Of a stretch of DNA of 64,000 nt, positions 1 through 12,425 are shown in pieces. Each line of letters begins with the position of its first letter. The first letter of the stretch is position 1. Below the pieces are notes generated by a model. That model had not been told where the DNA came from, did not search any database, and worked only from the letters and a program-made list of their open reading frames with translations. Position numbers and translations under genes: made by a program. Location: assembly GCF_000276665.1 (NCBI RefSeq), contig NW_004955436.1:21001371-21065370 (forward strand), given 5' to 3'. Source of the DNA: Chinchilla lanigera (Eukaryota > Chordata > Mammalia > Rodentia > Chinchillidae).

Positions 1-534
1 CTTCATGTATGAATTACGGCTTTTGTGTTTGGGTTTTTGTGCCAAGATTTAAAGTCTTAAGATAGCTTTGCTGTTGAAAACTGACTTCCTTTATCTCAGA
101 AATGAGCCGGTAGGAAAAACATGTCATTCAAAGTAGTTTTCATGATTTTCTGATGGACAGACATGTTAGCGCCTTTCAAACACACTAAGCCCCCGTTTAG
201 AGAGGCCTCTCTTCTGGTGAGCTGAAGTATGTGTGTTGACACAGCGGTCTCTGGGGCTGCTCTTTTGTTGGGGCGCAGTGTTGCAGGATGTGTGCCCTGC
301 TGGGTGGGGGTCCAGCTGTGAGTGGGGCTGACAGGGTTGAAGCCTGGTGGTTTCAGAGACCTGGGGAAGCCGCTGTCTTTCTCTGAGGATGCTTGGGGAA
401 GGACACTCAGTCTTCCAGTGGTTATCAATTGAAAGATGTTGTAAAGTATCCATTTAGTCTCCCAAATACCTTCCCTTTGTGGAGTTCTCCTTCTGAAACA
501 GAACCAAGCGTTTAACCTTAGAAGCCACCTGGGA
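1..534. other. Unassigned sequence
   Basis: No gene, recognisable repeat or regulatory element can be supported here. Confidence 0.5.
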
Positions 535-655
535 TGCTGGGTGCAGTGATGCATGCGTGGTATTTCAGCATCCTGGAGAGGCTGAGGCAGGAGGATTGCA
601 AGTTTTAGCTTCACCTGGGAAATTTGGTGAGACCCTGTCTCAAAGTAAAAAATAA
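535..655 (+). repeat. B1-type SINE, old
   Basis: A degenerate 7SL-derived core is present (GCTGAGGCAGGAGGATTGCA, then GTGAGACCCTGTCTC and an A-rich tail). It lacks the internal duplication of about 29 bp that younger B1 copies in this window carry. Confidence 0.75.
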
Positions 656-660
656 AAACA

Positions 661-848
661 GGTCAAGTGGCCGTGGTGGCACACATCTGTAATCCCAGCA
701 CTCAGGAGGCTGAGGCAGGAGGATCGCTGTGAGTTTAAGGTCAGCCTGGGCTACATAGTGAGACCCTGATTCAAACAAGCAAGCAAGCAAACAGGTTGGG
801 GATATAGCTCAGTGTGAAGGCCCTGGGTTCAATCCCCAGTACTGGGGC
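661..848 (+). repeat. B1 + ID composite SINE
   Basis: A B1 unit without the internal duplication (TGTAATCCCAGCACTCAGGA, then GAGACCCTGATTC) runs through an AAGC-rich linker into a shortened ID/tRNA-like unit (GGGGATATAGCTCAG, then GGTTCAATCCCCAGTACTGG). The same B1-then-ID order recurs elsewhere in the window, as in the B1-dID SINEs described from several rodents. Confidence 0.8.
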
Positions 849-2625
849 AGGGTGTGTGTGCATGTGTAAGAAGCTATATGTGTTGGTGTTGCCTGGCAGC
901 CCTCATGTGTTTGAAGTGTTTGCCACTGCTTTACTTCATGCTTCCTCCAGGGACCCCTGAGCTTCTGTGTCCTGCCAAAAGGGAAAATCAGAGCATCAGA
1001 AGTTCAGTCCTTATACATTCCATCTCACTTCCAACTCTACTTCTGAGAAAATTGCAGAATTTGAAATCATATCGCTGCAGGATTCGTTGTTTGGCCCAGG
1101 TGCAGTGGTTTGCCCTCGGACTTGTCTCAGGGCCGATCAGCGTGAACGCTTCCTGTTTTTGTTTAGTTATGTGAAATGATGGTGCAGCTAGAAAGAATGT
1201 CTGACACTAGAAACTTACAAGAGAGAGACTGAATCATCCTCTTATTCACGTTAGTGCTTTGGGTTGTGTTCAAGAATGAATGAATTTGCTATTTGAGCGC
1301 TTCTTAGTGTTAGACGTGATGTTAATTATCTGGAGGTGCAAAGTGGAATACAATGGGAGAGAGAAGACAAAGGAGAGGAGGCAAAGCCTGGCCAGTGCAG
1401 CGCCTTGTATACTTGTACAGATGTGTGGATTCTGTAGACTGCGGCGCCCGGGGCACTTCCTCTTTGAGGGGGTCCTGTCTTAGCTGATTAAAGAAGCAGC
1501 ACTAGGAAGCCAGTGCCAGGAAGTGGGGACGCTGCCAGTCACAGGCACAAAGGCAGTGCATGGCGTCATGTGTGCTGGGGACACGGTGCCAGGTGGCTGC
1601 TGCCAGGTGACCTACAGAGTGGGCAGTAGCATGGAGAGCTTTGCACTCATGGGAGAGTGGGAGAGTTTGGCCCCAGCCCGTAGAATTGCCCAAGAAGGGC
1701 ATGGGGAGTCGACTGAATTAATAGATAAATCTGCAGAATGCTAAATGAATAGGTATTTTTAAAAAATCTACCATAATGGTTGCTGTGGGACTTCATATAG
1801 TTTTGTTGTTTAGAGGTTTTATGATGACGGTTGCTGAAATTAATTAATCATAGCCTGTAACAGATGGAAATGAGACAGTCCTAATACTTCCGCGTCTGCA
1901 GGGACGAAGTGATTTGATTGTCAAAGGAGGAGGAAGGCGCAGGCCCTTGGCAGCCTCTCCGGGCCCTCAGCATGCGCGGGCTGGGTTTGTAGGTGGCCCC
2001 TAGTTCTGTGGGTGGCGGGCTCTGCGGGTGACACGGTAATGACTTGGACGCGTGAAGCTCTTCCCTGCCGCGGGAAGTCCTTTCATCATATTACTCATTT
2101 CTGAGTTCGGAGGATGCCTATTTAAACAGCCAGGCTCTGTGTCTGTCTGGCTTTCGGAGAAGTTGCCTGAGACACTGAAGAATATGCAGTTAGGAATCGA
2201 AAGCAAAGCCGTAACCCCCAGGTTGGTGACGGCAGCACCCACGTCCTCTTCTGTATTCTGCCCTCTGCACCCTGCTCATCGCCGATAAAGAGACTCCTTC
2301 CACATCGAAGGCTTCCTTGGGCAGAGGAGGATGAGGTCCTTATACCAAGAACCTGCCTCCTGTCAGTAGATGCTGGGCCTTGTAAGTGCAGAGCTGAGCT
2401 TGTTGCTATTTAATTCTCAGCACCCAGTGTGAGACTTGGCACCCGTAGTGTCCAAGAATCATTTGTGAAAAGCCTTCCTATTGAAGCACTCTTCAGTTTA
2501 CCCCAGTGTGACGGTGAACCTCATAGGGCCCGCCCACCCATGCCTGGGAAATCTTTACCCCACCCAGAGGTCCCTGGTGGCCACAACAGTGACTTCTGCT
2601 TTGTTTCTAAGATGCTCAGAAGTCT
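849..2625. other. Unassigned sequence
   Basis: No gene or clear repeat is seen. A small CpG-richer stretch lies around 1930-2050 but has no promoter motif that I would rely on. Confidence 0.4.
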
Positions 2626-2676
2626 CAGATTGACCATGTGTGAGGCCCTGGGTTTAATTCTCAGGAAAGAAAAAAA
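2626..2676 (+). repeat. ID SINE 3' fragment
   Basis: The 3' half of an ID unit (GTGTGAGGCCCTGGGTTTAATTCTCAGG) is followed by an A-rich tail. The 5' half is missing. Confidence 0.55.
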
Positions 2677-3224
2677 GTCCTTAAATATTTTCACCTAGAT
2701 ATGCACAAAATGCCATTTTTCGCTTAGGAAATTCTTTCACTTTAAAAGTTCGAAACCAATAGTTACATGTTAGCCATTTGCTCCAGAAGCTCCTTTTGGG
2801 AATGGGAGACATCTTTTCTGCACAGGAAACCGAGACCAGCAAACGGCAACGTGAGAGGAGTTGGTTCCCGTTCATGCTGTGATTTCTGTCTGTTTCTTTG
2901 GAGGGCTTTCTTGTAGCTGCTTTGTACATTTAACCAGAAAGATGTCCATTTTAAATTTATGAATGTCTTCCAGGGAGGAATTCTGTTGTAATTTCTCATA
3001 GCACAACAGTCTCTTGAATGCATGAATTCTTAATGCACCTAGTAATGAGAATATAATGCTAAACATTCGTACATATGATGATTTAAGGAAAAACCCAGAA
3101 AGCATGCCGTATTCTGTTCCAGCTGAATTCTTTCCGCTGAATTGTCTGTGGGAAATGATGAGAACCTGAAATTGTTGGAGAAATTATAGAATTAGATGAA
3201 ACTGAAATAAAACATCTCAAAATC
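2677..3224. other. Unassigned sequence
   Basis: AT-rich sequence leading into the old L1 remnant. No gene supported. Confidence 0.4.
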
Positions 3225-3447
3225 TACCCTCATGTAAAATCACCTGCATTTCTATGGAAACAGATTTACAACTCAGTATCCTTATTACTTCAAAGATGAT
3301 GCCTAGGTATAAATCTAGTAAAATATGTGCAGTATTTCTATGCTGACTATTAGAAAATAGCAAAGTGAGAAATCGAAGCTCTAAGCACCTGAAGAGATGT
3401 ACCATGTTCTTGGATTGTAGGCTTCAACCATAGTAAAGATGCAAGTT

Positions 3448-3534
3448 TTTTTTTTTTTTTAATACCAAGACTCAAACTCAGGGCTTTGCACTTGCCAGGC
3501 AGGTGCTGTGCTGCTGAGCTATGTTCCTGGCCCC
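3448..3534 (-). repeat. ID SINE inserted in the L1
   Basis: A poly-T stretch followed by the reverse complement of an ID unit (CTTGCCAGGCAGGTGCTGTG, then GCTGAGCTATGTTCCTGGCC). It interrupts the L1 ORF2 remnant. Confidence 0.8.
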
Positions 3535-4842
3535 AGCTATCTTTGACACTGACCCACAGGTTTAGTGTAACCCAACCCATAGCTGAGCATTTTTTTTTTT
3601 CTTGGTAGAATAGCTTATTCTAAAATTTATATGGAAAAGGAAAGTCCACATAAACACTAAAACAACATGGAAAAAGAAAAAGGAAATGAGAGGAATTACT
3701 CTTCTCTCTGTTTGGTTCACCTAGGTAGTTGCAATAATCCAGGCATTTTGTTTCCAGGGTTGAATAGAAATAGACCACTGGCACAGAATAGAGAAATAGA
3801 AAAAATCCACCCAAATATGCTCAGTTTTTGGTGAAGGAGCAAAAGCAATCCAAGAGAGGAAGAGGGGTAGCTGCTATAACAAATAATGCCGGAGTAGTTA
3901 GTCCTAGGTAGAAAGGGAACCTTAACTTAACTAAACCTTACCCTTCATACAAAGACTAACTCAAAATGGATCGTGGACTTTAGTGTAAAACAGAAACTCT
4001 TATTTGCCAAGACCTACCTCTTGACAAAAAGTTCTCAGACTTGATATCAAAACACAGGCCAGTTAGAAAGTAGAGCACTGAATTTCACTGAAGAGAATAA
4101 ACAAATGGCCAATAATTATATAAAGATGGTTAGCATCATTTTGCAGTGAGAGAAATGTCAAACTCAGTGAGACACGTACTACTAATACTTCTCTGAGTGG
4201 CTTAAAAAAAAGAAAAACCCAATGCTAGTGAGGATACTGAGAAAACCATACTATTCCTACGTTGTTGCTATATCCACTCTGGAAAATAGCACGACACTTC
4301 TATATAAAACTACAAACAGACTTGCCATGAGACTTGGCAGTTGTGCTCTCAGACATGCGACCCCAGAAAGATGGAGACCTGCCTCTATGTTCATTGCAGT
4401 GTTACCTGGGACAGCCCCAAAATGGAAAGGGCCCAGATGTCCTGCAGTGGTTGAACAAACTGTGATGTATGCATACCATGGAGTGATACTCAGTAATAAA
4501 AAGAACAAACTATTGATAAACACAACAACTTGGAAGAACCCCAAGGAAAACATGCTACATGGAGAAAAAAGCCGATCTCGAAAGAAAACACAATTCTGTT
4601 TCGGTAACGGTCATGTTAAAAGCATGGAAACCAGATTAGTGATTTCAGGAGTTAGTGGGAGGGTAGCGTGGCTTTAAGGGGTAGAGTGAGGGGTTCCTGC
4701 GATGAGTCTATGAGCTCCTGGTGATGCTCCAGAGTCTCACTGGGTGAAGCCACAGACAGCTACACACTCACGTAGGTTGGTACGCCACAGGTGAGAGCTG
4801 AGTAAGCTGTATGTGGGGTACTGTTGTCAAGTTCCTGAGTCG

Positions 4843-5000
4843 TTTTTTTGGTTTTAACTCAGAGCCTTCACACTGAGCTACGTTCCTAACCCTTTCTCAT
4901 TTTGTTTTTTAAATTTTGAGGTAGGATCTTGCCCAGGCTGGGCTCAGATGTGTGCTCCTCTAGCCCGTGCCTCCCCTAGGGCTGGGATTGCTCCTGGCTC
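4843..5000 (-). repeat. Old B1/ID composite SINE
   Basis: The reverse complement of a short ID 3' half (CACTGAGCTACGTTCCTAACC) is followed by a degenerate B1 (TTGAGGTAGGATCTTGCCCA, then GGGCTGGGATTGCTCCTGGC). It lies inside the L1 3' region. Confidence 0.6.
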
Positions 5001-5170
5001 CAAGTTTATTGTCATATGATTGTGATGGAAGATGCTCACTTTGACAGAATTGGGTGAGGGGATACCTGGGACTTCTCTGTACGTTTCTTTGCGTGTTCTT
5101 GTAAATCAATAATGCTTTCAAAGTAACAAATTTAAAGAAAGAAACCCAATACTTCACCTTCATTTCTTAC

Positions 5171-6346
5171 AAATTCAGAGTGAATTCTTGGTTACCATTT
5201 CTCAATACATGCATGATGCTGTTTTATAACCTAAGAAATCCTGATAAACTTCTTGGGCTTCGGTTTGTATTCCAATAGCTCTTTTTTAATGAAAAAGTTG
5301 AGCACGTACATTCCTTCTTCAGCTTTAGTTTTAACTTTTGATGTGGAAATAATTGAATTCCTTTGTTTTTGTGGTGATGTTGCGCGAGTTAAGGAAAACT
5401 CCTATGGTCAATATTAGTCATGTTAAAACAATTTCCCTAGGGGTGATTGTTCGAAGTCAACATCCCTCTGACAGGCTGTTTTCCAAATGACAGGTGCAGG
5501 AGAGAAAAGGCAGCACAAGTCCAGCGTGGGGCCAAGTGCTTAGCGAAAGGTTAAAGTGTTGCCAGCAGGCTGCCAGGAATGTTTTGAATATCCTGAGTGA
5601 TCTCTGTTGGTTTAGTTTGGGATTGAGCGCGCACAACTGGGGAACGTAGCTGAGGCGGGTTTTAAAATAACAATGGCTATAGTTGCTATGTAGAATGAAA
5701 GAGTTACTTAAGTTAGGCCGCAGACTGCAATCCAAGGATGCCCATTGATCTTGGTGAGTTTTACTGTAGAAAAAATTTCTGGAATGAGCGATTCAGATTT
5801 ATGGTGGAACCAGATTTTATATTCAGTCTTTACCGGTTCATCTGCTTTGTCTTCTATTAAATTTAATGCTTTCATATCATTATGTAAAAGTACTTTAAAA
5901 TGCTTTATGAATAATATAAAAATCAAAGCAGCCCTTTCCAAGTAAATATTGTAGTTGGACCCACAGTGATACAGGCAGATACATTAGATGGGGAAATGAC
6001 ATGGCATTTTTTGGTGGGATACATTTTCAGAAGAATATTTCAAAATATTGGGGATCAAGGCTATTTTAAAACATGATTTTTTCCTCTCTCAGATTGGTGC
6101 TTTTTGATCTTTATAGTTGCCAAACATATAAATTCTAGCGAGGACTTTAAGATCTAAGTGTCTGTGTCCTCTGCTTATGAATGCAAACTAAAGTTCTGGA
6201 ATTTTAGAAGTACCACTAAAATTGTTTTTTCACTTAAATTTATAGTAATTTAATAATAAGCAAATGGTTTAAGCGAACTTAACAAAGCAAAGATTGCATT
6301 TGATTTTGTTTAGCAAGTCTCTCTTGTCATTAAAAAGTCAAAGCTT
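5171..6346. other. Unassigned AT-rich sequence
   Basis: No gene or recognised repeat. The short open frames show no protein that I know. Confidence 0.4.
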
Positions 6347-6359
6347 AAAAGCATTTGCA

Positions 6360-6449
6360 GAGGCTGGGGATTTAGCTCAGCAGCACAGCGCCTGCCTGGC
6401 AAGCGCAAGGTTGTGAGTTTGATTCCCGGTACTGGAAAAAAAACAAACA
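6360..6449 (+). repeat. ID SINE with perfect target-site duplication
   Basis: A full ID unit (GGCTGGGGATTTAGCTCAGC, then CGCCTGCCTGGCAAGCGCAA, then TTGATTCCCGGTACTGG) with an A-rich tail. It is flanked by identical 13-bp repeats AAAAGCATTTGCA at 6347-6359 and 6450-6462, so it is a relatively recent insertion. Confidence 0.92.
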
Positions 6450-6462
6450 AAAAGCATTTGCA

Positions 6463-9400
6463 AAAAAAGTTGTTCATCTTTTGTCACTCAGCAACCTCGA
6501 GTGTAATCATGCTCTACCATGCTGGTAAACATGTAAATTCCGGCAGCAGGCGTTGCTCAGCAGAAAGGGAAGAGGGCAGCGAGGAACTTCAGAGTCTTCC
6601 ATGCTGCTTCTGATAAGCTGACTCCGTCCTTCTGGTATCCTGAGTTCTCTTAGCACCAGTTAAGGGAAGGAGATTCAGGAGGCACTGGAAAGTTACTTTC
6701 TGGTCCCTTCCACAGGTACTAACCTGACCCATCAGGAGCCTTTACCTCGAGATCAGATCGGACCCAGCCGAACACCTGTCATTTGATAATCTCAAGGTAT
6801 CTTCGGCCCTCGTGGGGACACTGGAGGTTTCTCAGGTAACTAGGTTACACATCTGGTCAGATAAGCTGATTCTGATTCCACTAGCACCATTGTTTCTGCA
6901 TATATTGTGTATGAAAGAAAAGACTTTGAGAAGCTCCCAATCTTTTTCATATTGTGTAGGTTGGCATAAAACACCATGCTTGCTAGAATTTGTCTTGAAA
7001 GAAAAATGAAACAGAGTTCAGAAGTCGGGTAGCTCAGAATGTCTTCCTAGGTTTTCCTCTCTGTTGGTGTTGAGAGGTAAAGACAAATCAGATTCAGTTT
7101 AACGGCTGGGTAAATGTTAAATGCGGACACAGGGCATGGGTGAGGCTGTCCCACAGGAATCTGATAGAAAGCCTGGCCCGAGTGCCGCTCTTCTTACAAT
7201 CTATGATTAAAAGCACCGGGATGACCTGAATTAAAAAGAAATGTGTAGAAGGTCGTTGACTGTAATTTCATCTTCACTGGAGTGCTCAGAGTGTGAGGAT
7301 GCTATCGTCCTGGCAGGAGCACAGGCGGGATCAGCCACCCTGCTACAGGGACACAGAAAGATCCAGCTGCCTTACTAAACACAGTGATTTGGTGTAATGT
7401 CCCCAAGTAACGGGAATTGTGTTGCGTCTCAGAGGTTTTACAGCTCATGAGGATGTACTCTGCATGGCCTGTATAAAAAAGGGATCTGAATATGCGAGGG
7501 AGTGAGAGAGGGAGATGGAGTCACCAGTCAACAGATACCACTCCCCTTTAGAGTACCTGTCGCTGTGCAAGCCCTTTCCTTAGGGCCTGAATTAAGAACA
7601 CGGATCAGAGATTCGAAGAAAGGGTTCTGGGGAACCCTTGTTGACTCAACTTTCTTTTAGGCGGGGTGCGGGTCTCTGAGTTGGTAACCAGACAGTGCCA
7701 GTGTTCTGGGAAGAGGCTGACATCTGATTTGGAAGTGCTGAGCACCAGGGTCCCGAGAGCGGTGATCGCCAGGAAAGCTGGAGTAGTAGCTGCTGCGCAG
7801 GAGCAGGTGGCGTCCTTGGTGCAGCGGTGACACAGTGGTGACGCAGCGGTGTCGCATTAGGGTGCTGGAGGCCGCGCTGCCTTCATGGTATCGCCAGGGA
7901 GGAGAGCAAATCCCTGACTGGGCCATTTGTGGACATCGTCTTGGTTTCTGTATCTGAGTTGAAGCTAAGAAATAGGGAGTCCTAGGTTTACTTTGGATTT
8001 TTACATTTTTAGAAGCCATGCCTGTTACCGCTTGGCTTTGTATTGCCTATCTGCATTTCTCTTCATTGTCTTATTTTTAACCTATGGTAACCTGCTGACA
8101 CAGCCAGTAAGTACTTTTATATTGAAGTGTAATTTTATCAAACGGATACAAGGCCATATGTTACACAAGAGAACAGTGTTGTATTTTCTTTAAACTTTTG
8201 CTTGAAAGATAATGTGCATGGGGAAAAATGTGCATACTTTGTTGGCTTTTACTTTGCAGTTGTTCATTTTTACAGTTGATTGGCTTGTCCAGTTGCTTGC
8301 ACTTGAAGAGATCAAAATGCCCACATCTTCCTGATGTGCAGCTGCTAAAGGCAGCAAGAAAAGCAGTGTCCACGTTAACATAACAACACACAAAAGAAAT
8401 GTCATTTACATGAGACCTGTGAGCCGTAAGGCGTGTGATTATGTCTGCTTTGATTTTTGGACTAAAGTTCTGCAATAACCAATAGTGTAGACAACTGAAA
8501 AACTAATCAATATATTTACTTTTGAAAGGAAGTAATTGTATTTGAGATTAAATTAAAAATTCAGGGCCCCTATTATAATTTCTTGTAAATGCTTTATTCT
8601 TTGTGCTATTTGGTGATAACCTAATAAACATCTGAGACACTGATGAGCCATTTTTTTGGGTAAATGTGTTATCTGCCAGCAAGTTGTGGGGTTTTTGTAT
8701 TCCGCTCACTCTTTAGAAAGTCTTAACTTTTTGATTGGAAGGTAAGGGTCTTGGAGTACTTGAAACGTTGAGTTTCTGGCATGATGCAAAGTAGAAATCA
8801 TCTGTCACTGCTGTGGCCCCTAGTGGTTATTGTAAAGGGTTATTTGTAACTTTGAGAGCCCTCTGTCCCCTCCTCCCATTGAATGTAGGTGAGAAGGGGA
8901 TATGCATTTAAGATTTACACAGCTTTGTTAGCCTTTTGTGAGTAGCTCTGCTAAGTTAATCGCCGCAAACTTGAGATGTCTTTGTGGTCTGCGGATTCTT
9001 TCAAGAACCTCAGGAATCTTGCCAAACATATTACCCTCCATAAACCAAAGCATCATGATAAACGAAATACTGTTCATTTTCTTCCCTGGGCTTTAAATGT
9101 GTCCTGATATTTTAGCAATCCATCAAAATCATGTTTTGACTGGCCCACATAATCCTTTTAGTCTATATTTAGATTTATTAAGTGCTTCTCATGTAATTGA
9201 TGGAAAAGCTTACAGTTTAAAAATTATTTCCACATGACCCTGGAGGCCTCTCATTGTGGTTTTAACAATGGTGGAGATCTTGCATTGTTTATTCAAAGCT
9301 GCCTGGTGGAGTAAGGTCTGGTGGTTCGGGCGCCTCAGAGGAAGAGCCAGACAGCCAGGTTGGTGATTTAATCTCTTTATGTAGCCTGTCCAGCCTGATT

Positions 9401-9730
9401 CCCCTGGTAGAGCAAGGGAAATCCCAACTCTATGGCCTCCTTTTTTTTTTTTCCTTCATCAAATTGACCCCTGAATACCTGTGTACTTGAGCCATTGAGA
9501 TAATTTCAAAGAAATGCCTTTCTGTTTAGCTGTATATTGCAAAGGAAAACGTACATTTGTCCTGAAAATTTTTTGTTTTAGTCATCAAGAGGAGCCTTAT
9601 GACATTTCCCCCTTTCTTTTTTCATACTTTCCTTTTCTTCCCCTTTGTTTGTTAGGGGTTAGGAAGGAGGACAGTTGTACAAGGACAGTTTTAAAGGAGG
9701 AAGAGAACCAGAAACCACCACCATGCTCTT
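6463..9730. other. Unassigned, mostly unique sequence
   Basis: No supported gene and no recognised transposon. A poly-T run lies at about 9441-9452. Confidence 0.4.
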
Positions 9731-9808
9731 GGTCAGGAGGAGCTACCTCTGCTTGTCAGTTACTGTTACTTCTTTGGTCAGGAGGAGCTACCTCTGCTTG
9801 TCAGTTAC
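9731..9808 (+). repeat. Two-copy tandem duplication, 45-bp period
   Basis: The 33-bp block beginning GGTCAGGAGGAGCTACCTCT occurs at 9731-9763 and again, identical, at 9776-9808. The spacing is 45 bp. The identity suggests a recent slippage or unequal-exchange duplication. Confidence 0.9.
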
Positions 9809-10589
9809 TTCTCCAGGGATTTTCTTTTCACACTTTGAGTTACCCAAGGTTAATGGGCCATTCCAGAAATAAACAATTCCTAATTCTTAAGTTATGTGCT
9901 CTTCTGAGTCCCTGTATCCATACTGTGGACACTATCCTCCCGGTTGTACCTTTTAGCCATCTTGATTATCAGCTAGACTCACATAGCACAGTGCTTATGT
10001 TCTACTAACCCCAGCTTTACAATCAAGAGGATTGCTGCTGGTAACTTGGACATGCCAGAGGAGCCATGAAGTGCTTCTTGTAAAAAGGTGAGAAAGGACA
10101 GCCCACGGTCACATAACTTACTACAGTATAATTGTTTTGTTATTACTGTTGTTGATTTCCTACTGAAGCTTTGTCATAGTCTAGCTGTGTGCATATGAGA
10201 AAGCCTAGTCTATAGAGGGTTCAGTATGGCCTGAGGTTTGCGGCATGGACAGACTGTGTTGGAGAGTCCTCTTTGTGAACAAGAGGCCTGCTGGATACAA
10301 ATCCTCCAGGAAGCACAGGTGATAGGACGGTGTGGCAGCCCGGAGCCTTGGCAGACCTGAGGCCTCCTCCTCCTTACGCATCAGCTCCATCTAGATGCAC
10401 GATTTTATTTCCTAACAATTGCTCATCTCGGCCTTACGCTAGACTATTCATATTTTTTCAACATGCAGATACTTTTACTGAAGATTAAAAAAATTCAGAA
10501 GGGAAAGACATTTTGTTTATAATCTATTCTAAGGTCCCTTATTATATTGAAGTTTCAAAAAATTATCATATTTAAAATTTTAACTCAAC
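9809..10589. other. Unassigned sequence
   Basis: No gene or clear repeat recognised. Confidence 0.4.
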
Positions 10590-10703
10590 TTTTCCTTCGG
10601 AGTCACTAAGCTGCCCAGACGAGGCAAGATCTTGAGATTCTCCTGCAGTCTAGCCTCTCAAGTAACTGGGGCTATCAGCACAGGCCACCGCATCATGCTT
10701 GGA
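10590..10703 (-). repeat. Degenerate B1-like SINE
   Basis: The remnant has the order of a reversed B1 (AGATTCTCCTGCAG, CTAGCCTCTCAAGTAACTGG, GCTATCAGCACAGGCCACCG), but is highly diverged and lacks the internal duplication. Confidence 0.5.
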
Positions 10704-10849
10704 AATCACTTTTTCTCTCTTGTGGGTGTCCGATTTACTCAGGACCCCAGGCCCACCCCCTCCGTAGTGCACCCTACCATAGTCTTGGTTGTGGCCCGGG
10801 GGACACATTCCTGGGTTTGGCCTCCGAGGGTGCCCTCCCGAAGCTTGCC

Positions 10850-11300
10850 CAAGCCATGTCCTGACCCGTGGCGCGGCCGGATGGGGCTCACGTGGGCTCG
10901 GGGACCGGCTCGGGTGGGGAGCAGTGACCACCTGGCTGCAGCCGCCTGAATGGGTTGTTTTAAGCACTGCTCTTGGGTTTTTCTTGCTCCATGAAAATGG
11001 CCCGGAAGACAAAAGGCCACCCTTGAGGGACATGGATTTGTCAGCCAACTTGGGGTTCATTACCATCTTGCCGGGAGCCCCATGTTAGTGTCCCTGCGCT
11101 CGGGCGATGACGCCCAGTGATGCCGGTGGCATTGGTCCCCGAGGGCAGCAAGGGCTCTCGCTCGGCCGCTGCGGGTCGGGCTGGCGGGGACGGCGCAGGC
11201 CTCAGCTGTCCAGGCGCAGGCTCCCTTGGGGACTCCTGCGCACAGCACTGGTGTGAGAACCCCGAGAGGACCTGGGGCGTAGGATCCGAGAGCTCAGATC
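10850..11300. promoter_or_regulatory. CpG-rich patch, possible CpG island
   Basis: CpG density is high, with roughly 20 CpGs in 11090-11300, including CGCTCGGGCGATGACGCC and CTCGCTCGGCCGCTGCGG. The surrounding sequence has few CpGs. No clear TATA or CCAAT box is seen, and I do not recognise any protein in the open frames crossing it. It could be an upstream promoter or enhancer of the same gene, or an isolated unmethylated element. Confidence 0.4.
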
Positions 11301-11511
11301 TGTACAGCAGTCCTGTGCGCTCCCCAAGAACAGGGTCCAGGCTCTTTGTGCCCCGAGTCGGGAGCCACCGTGGAACCAGGGGAGGCTGGCTGTCTTGTTG
11401 GTAAGGAGAAGGGACGCTCTCAAGGATTTCGTTCCATTAAGGTTCGTTCTCCCAGCCACCTTCATAGGTACCTACCTAGTCTTTTTTCAATTTTATTTAT
11501 TTTATTTTTAT

Positions 11512-11660
11512 TTTTTGTCTTTTTGAGACAGAGTTTCACTATGTAGTTCAGGCTGGCCTCGAACTCACTTTGTAGGCCAGGCTGGCCTCGAACTTCCAGC
11601 AGTCCTCCTGCCTCAGCCTCCGGAGTGCTGGGATTACAGGCATGAGCCAGACGCCCGGGG
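11512..11660 (-). repeat. B1 SINE with internal duplication
   Basis: Reversed B1 (TTTTTGAGACAGAGTTTCAC, then GTGCTGGGATTACAGGCATG). The GGCTGGCCTCGAAC motif occurs twice, marking the internal duplication. Confidence 0.92.
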
Positions 11661-12048
11661 CACCTGGTCTTGAAACAGTTGTGAATAGCAGTCTAGCTGC
11701 TCTCTGGTACGAGCCACTGGTGTTTGAGAGAAGCCCTTTCTTCTCTCTGTGGCTTGGAAGCTAACAAGTCATTGCGATGTGCTTTTCCTGCCCCCCTCCC
11801 ATAATTATTTATTGTGATCAAATGAACCACCCCCTCCCTAACCCTTAGAAATTCACAGTGACATTAGCATATCACGGGATGGGAAAGTCCTGTAGTGAAC
11901 GAGAGAGAAATTTAAAAAAAGAACCTTTTAAAAACTTTGATAGAGTTAAACAAACTTATTTGCATGAGAAGCAACTTTTGCTCCTTAATCTACAACTCAG
12001 AAGTTTTTCCCTTAAAACTAGTTTTGGGAAGAAACTGAACAAGTCACT
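11661..12048. other. Unassigned sequence between SINEs
   Basis: No gene or regulatory element supported. Confidence 0.4.
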
Positions 12049-12141
12049 TTTTTGTGTGTGTGGGTGCGTATTGGGACTCGAACTCAGGACCTTGGTATTG
12101 CCAGGCAGGTTCTTGTACTGCTGAGCTGTATCCCCGGCCCC
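12049..12141 (-). repeat. ID SINE
   Basis: Reversed ID unit (GGGACTCGAACTCAGGACCT, ATTGCCAGGCAGGTTCTTG, GCTGAGCTGTATCCCCGGCC). The flanks carry similar AAGTCACTTT and GAGTCACTTT copies, a probable target-site duplication. Confidence 0.85.
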
Positions 12142-12425
12142 CACGAGTCACTTTCTGATTCAGTCATTTTACTAGGGTTCATTTCTTACAGCAGAAGCTC
12201 TCTTCAGACTCCCTTTTGATGCTGGGCTGAGTTAACCAATGGGAGGCCTGGCAGAGCAGTTTACTAATTCATAACTACATCCCACTGCTTTCTTTATATT
12301 GCTAAGTACTGTAATCTTTGACCTGAAAGCAAAAATACTGCTAACAAGTAAATATTTCAAAGTGCCTGTGAAGTATGATGTGCGTGCGTTTGTGTCAGGG
12401 AGGCCTTTTTGCTGGGGGAAAGAAA

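Larger units (their letters stand above)
3225..5170 (+). mobile_element. Old L1 remnant: end of ORF2 plus 3' UTR, broken
   Basis: Several stretches match the 3' part of L1 ORF2 as known across mammals: a reading like AGATGTACCATGTTCTTGGA near 3393, TTCTAAAATTTATATGGAAA near 3620, the ACTGGCACAGAATAGAGAAA segment near 3777, ACTCAAAATGGATCGTGGAC near 3958, and the L1M-style tail with the CATACCATGGAGTGATACTC segment near 4470. The reading frame is destroyed by indels, and SINEs are inserted at 3448-3534 and 4843-5000. It is a dead, ancient copy. Outer limits are approximate. Confidence 0.8.

Noticed and set aside
4222..4677. Open frame of 151 codons
   Set aside because: It lies in the 3' end of an old L1 remnant and is not the normal ORF2 frame as a whole.
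6360..6449. tRNA-like gene with A and B boxes
   Set aside because: It is an ID SINE: A-rich tail and target-site duplication are present, and it recurs many times in the window.
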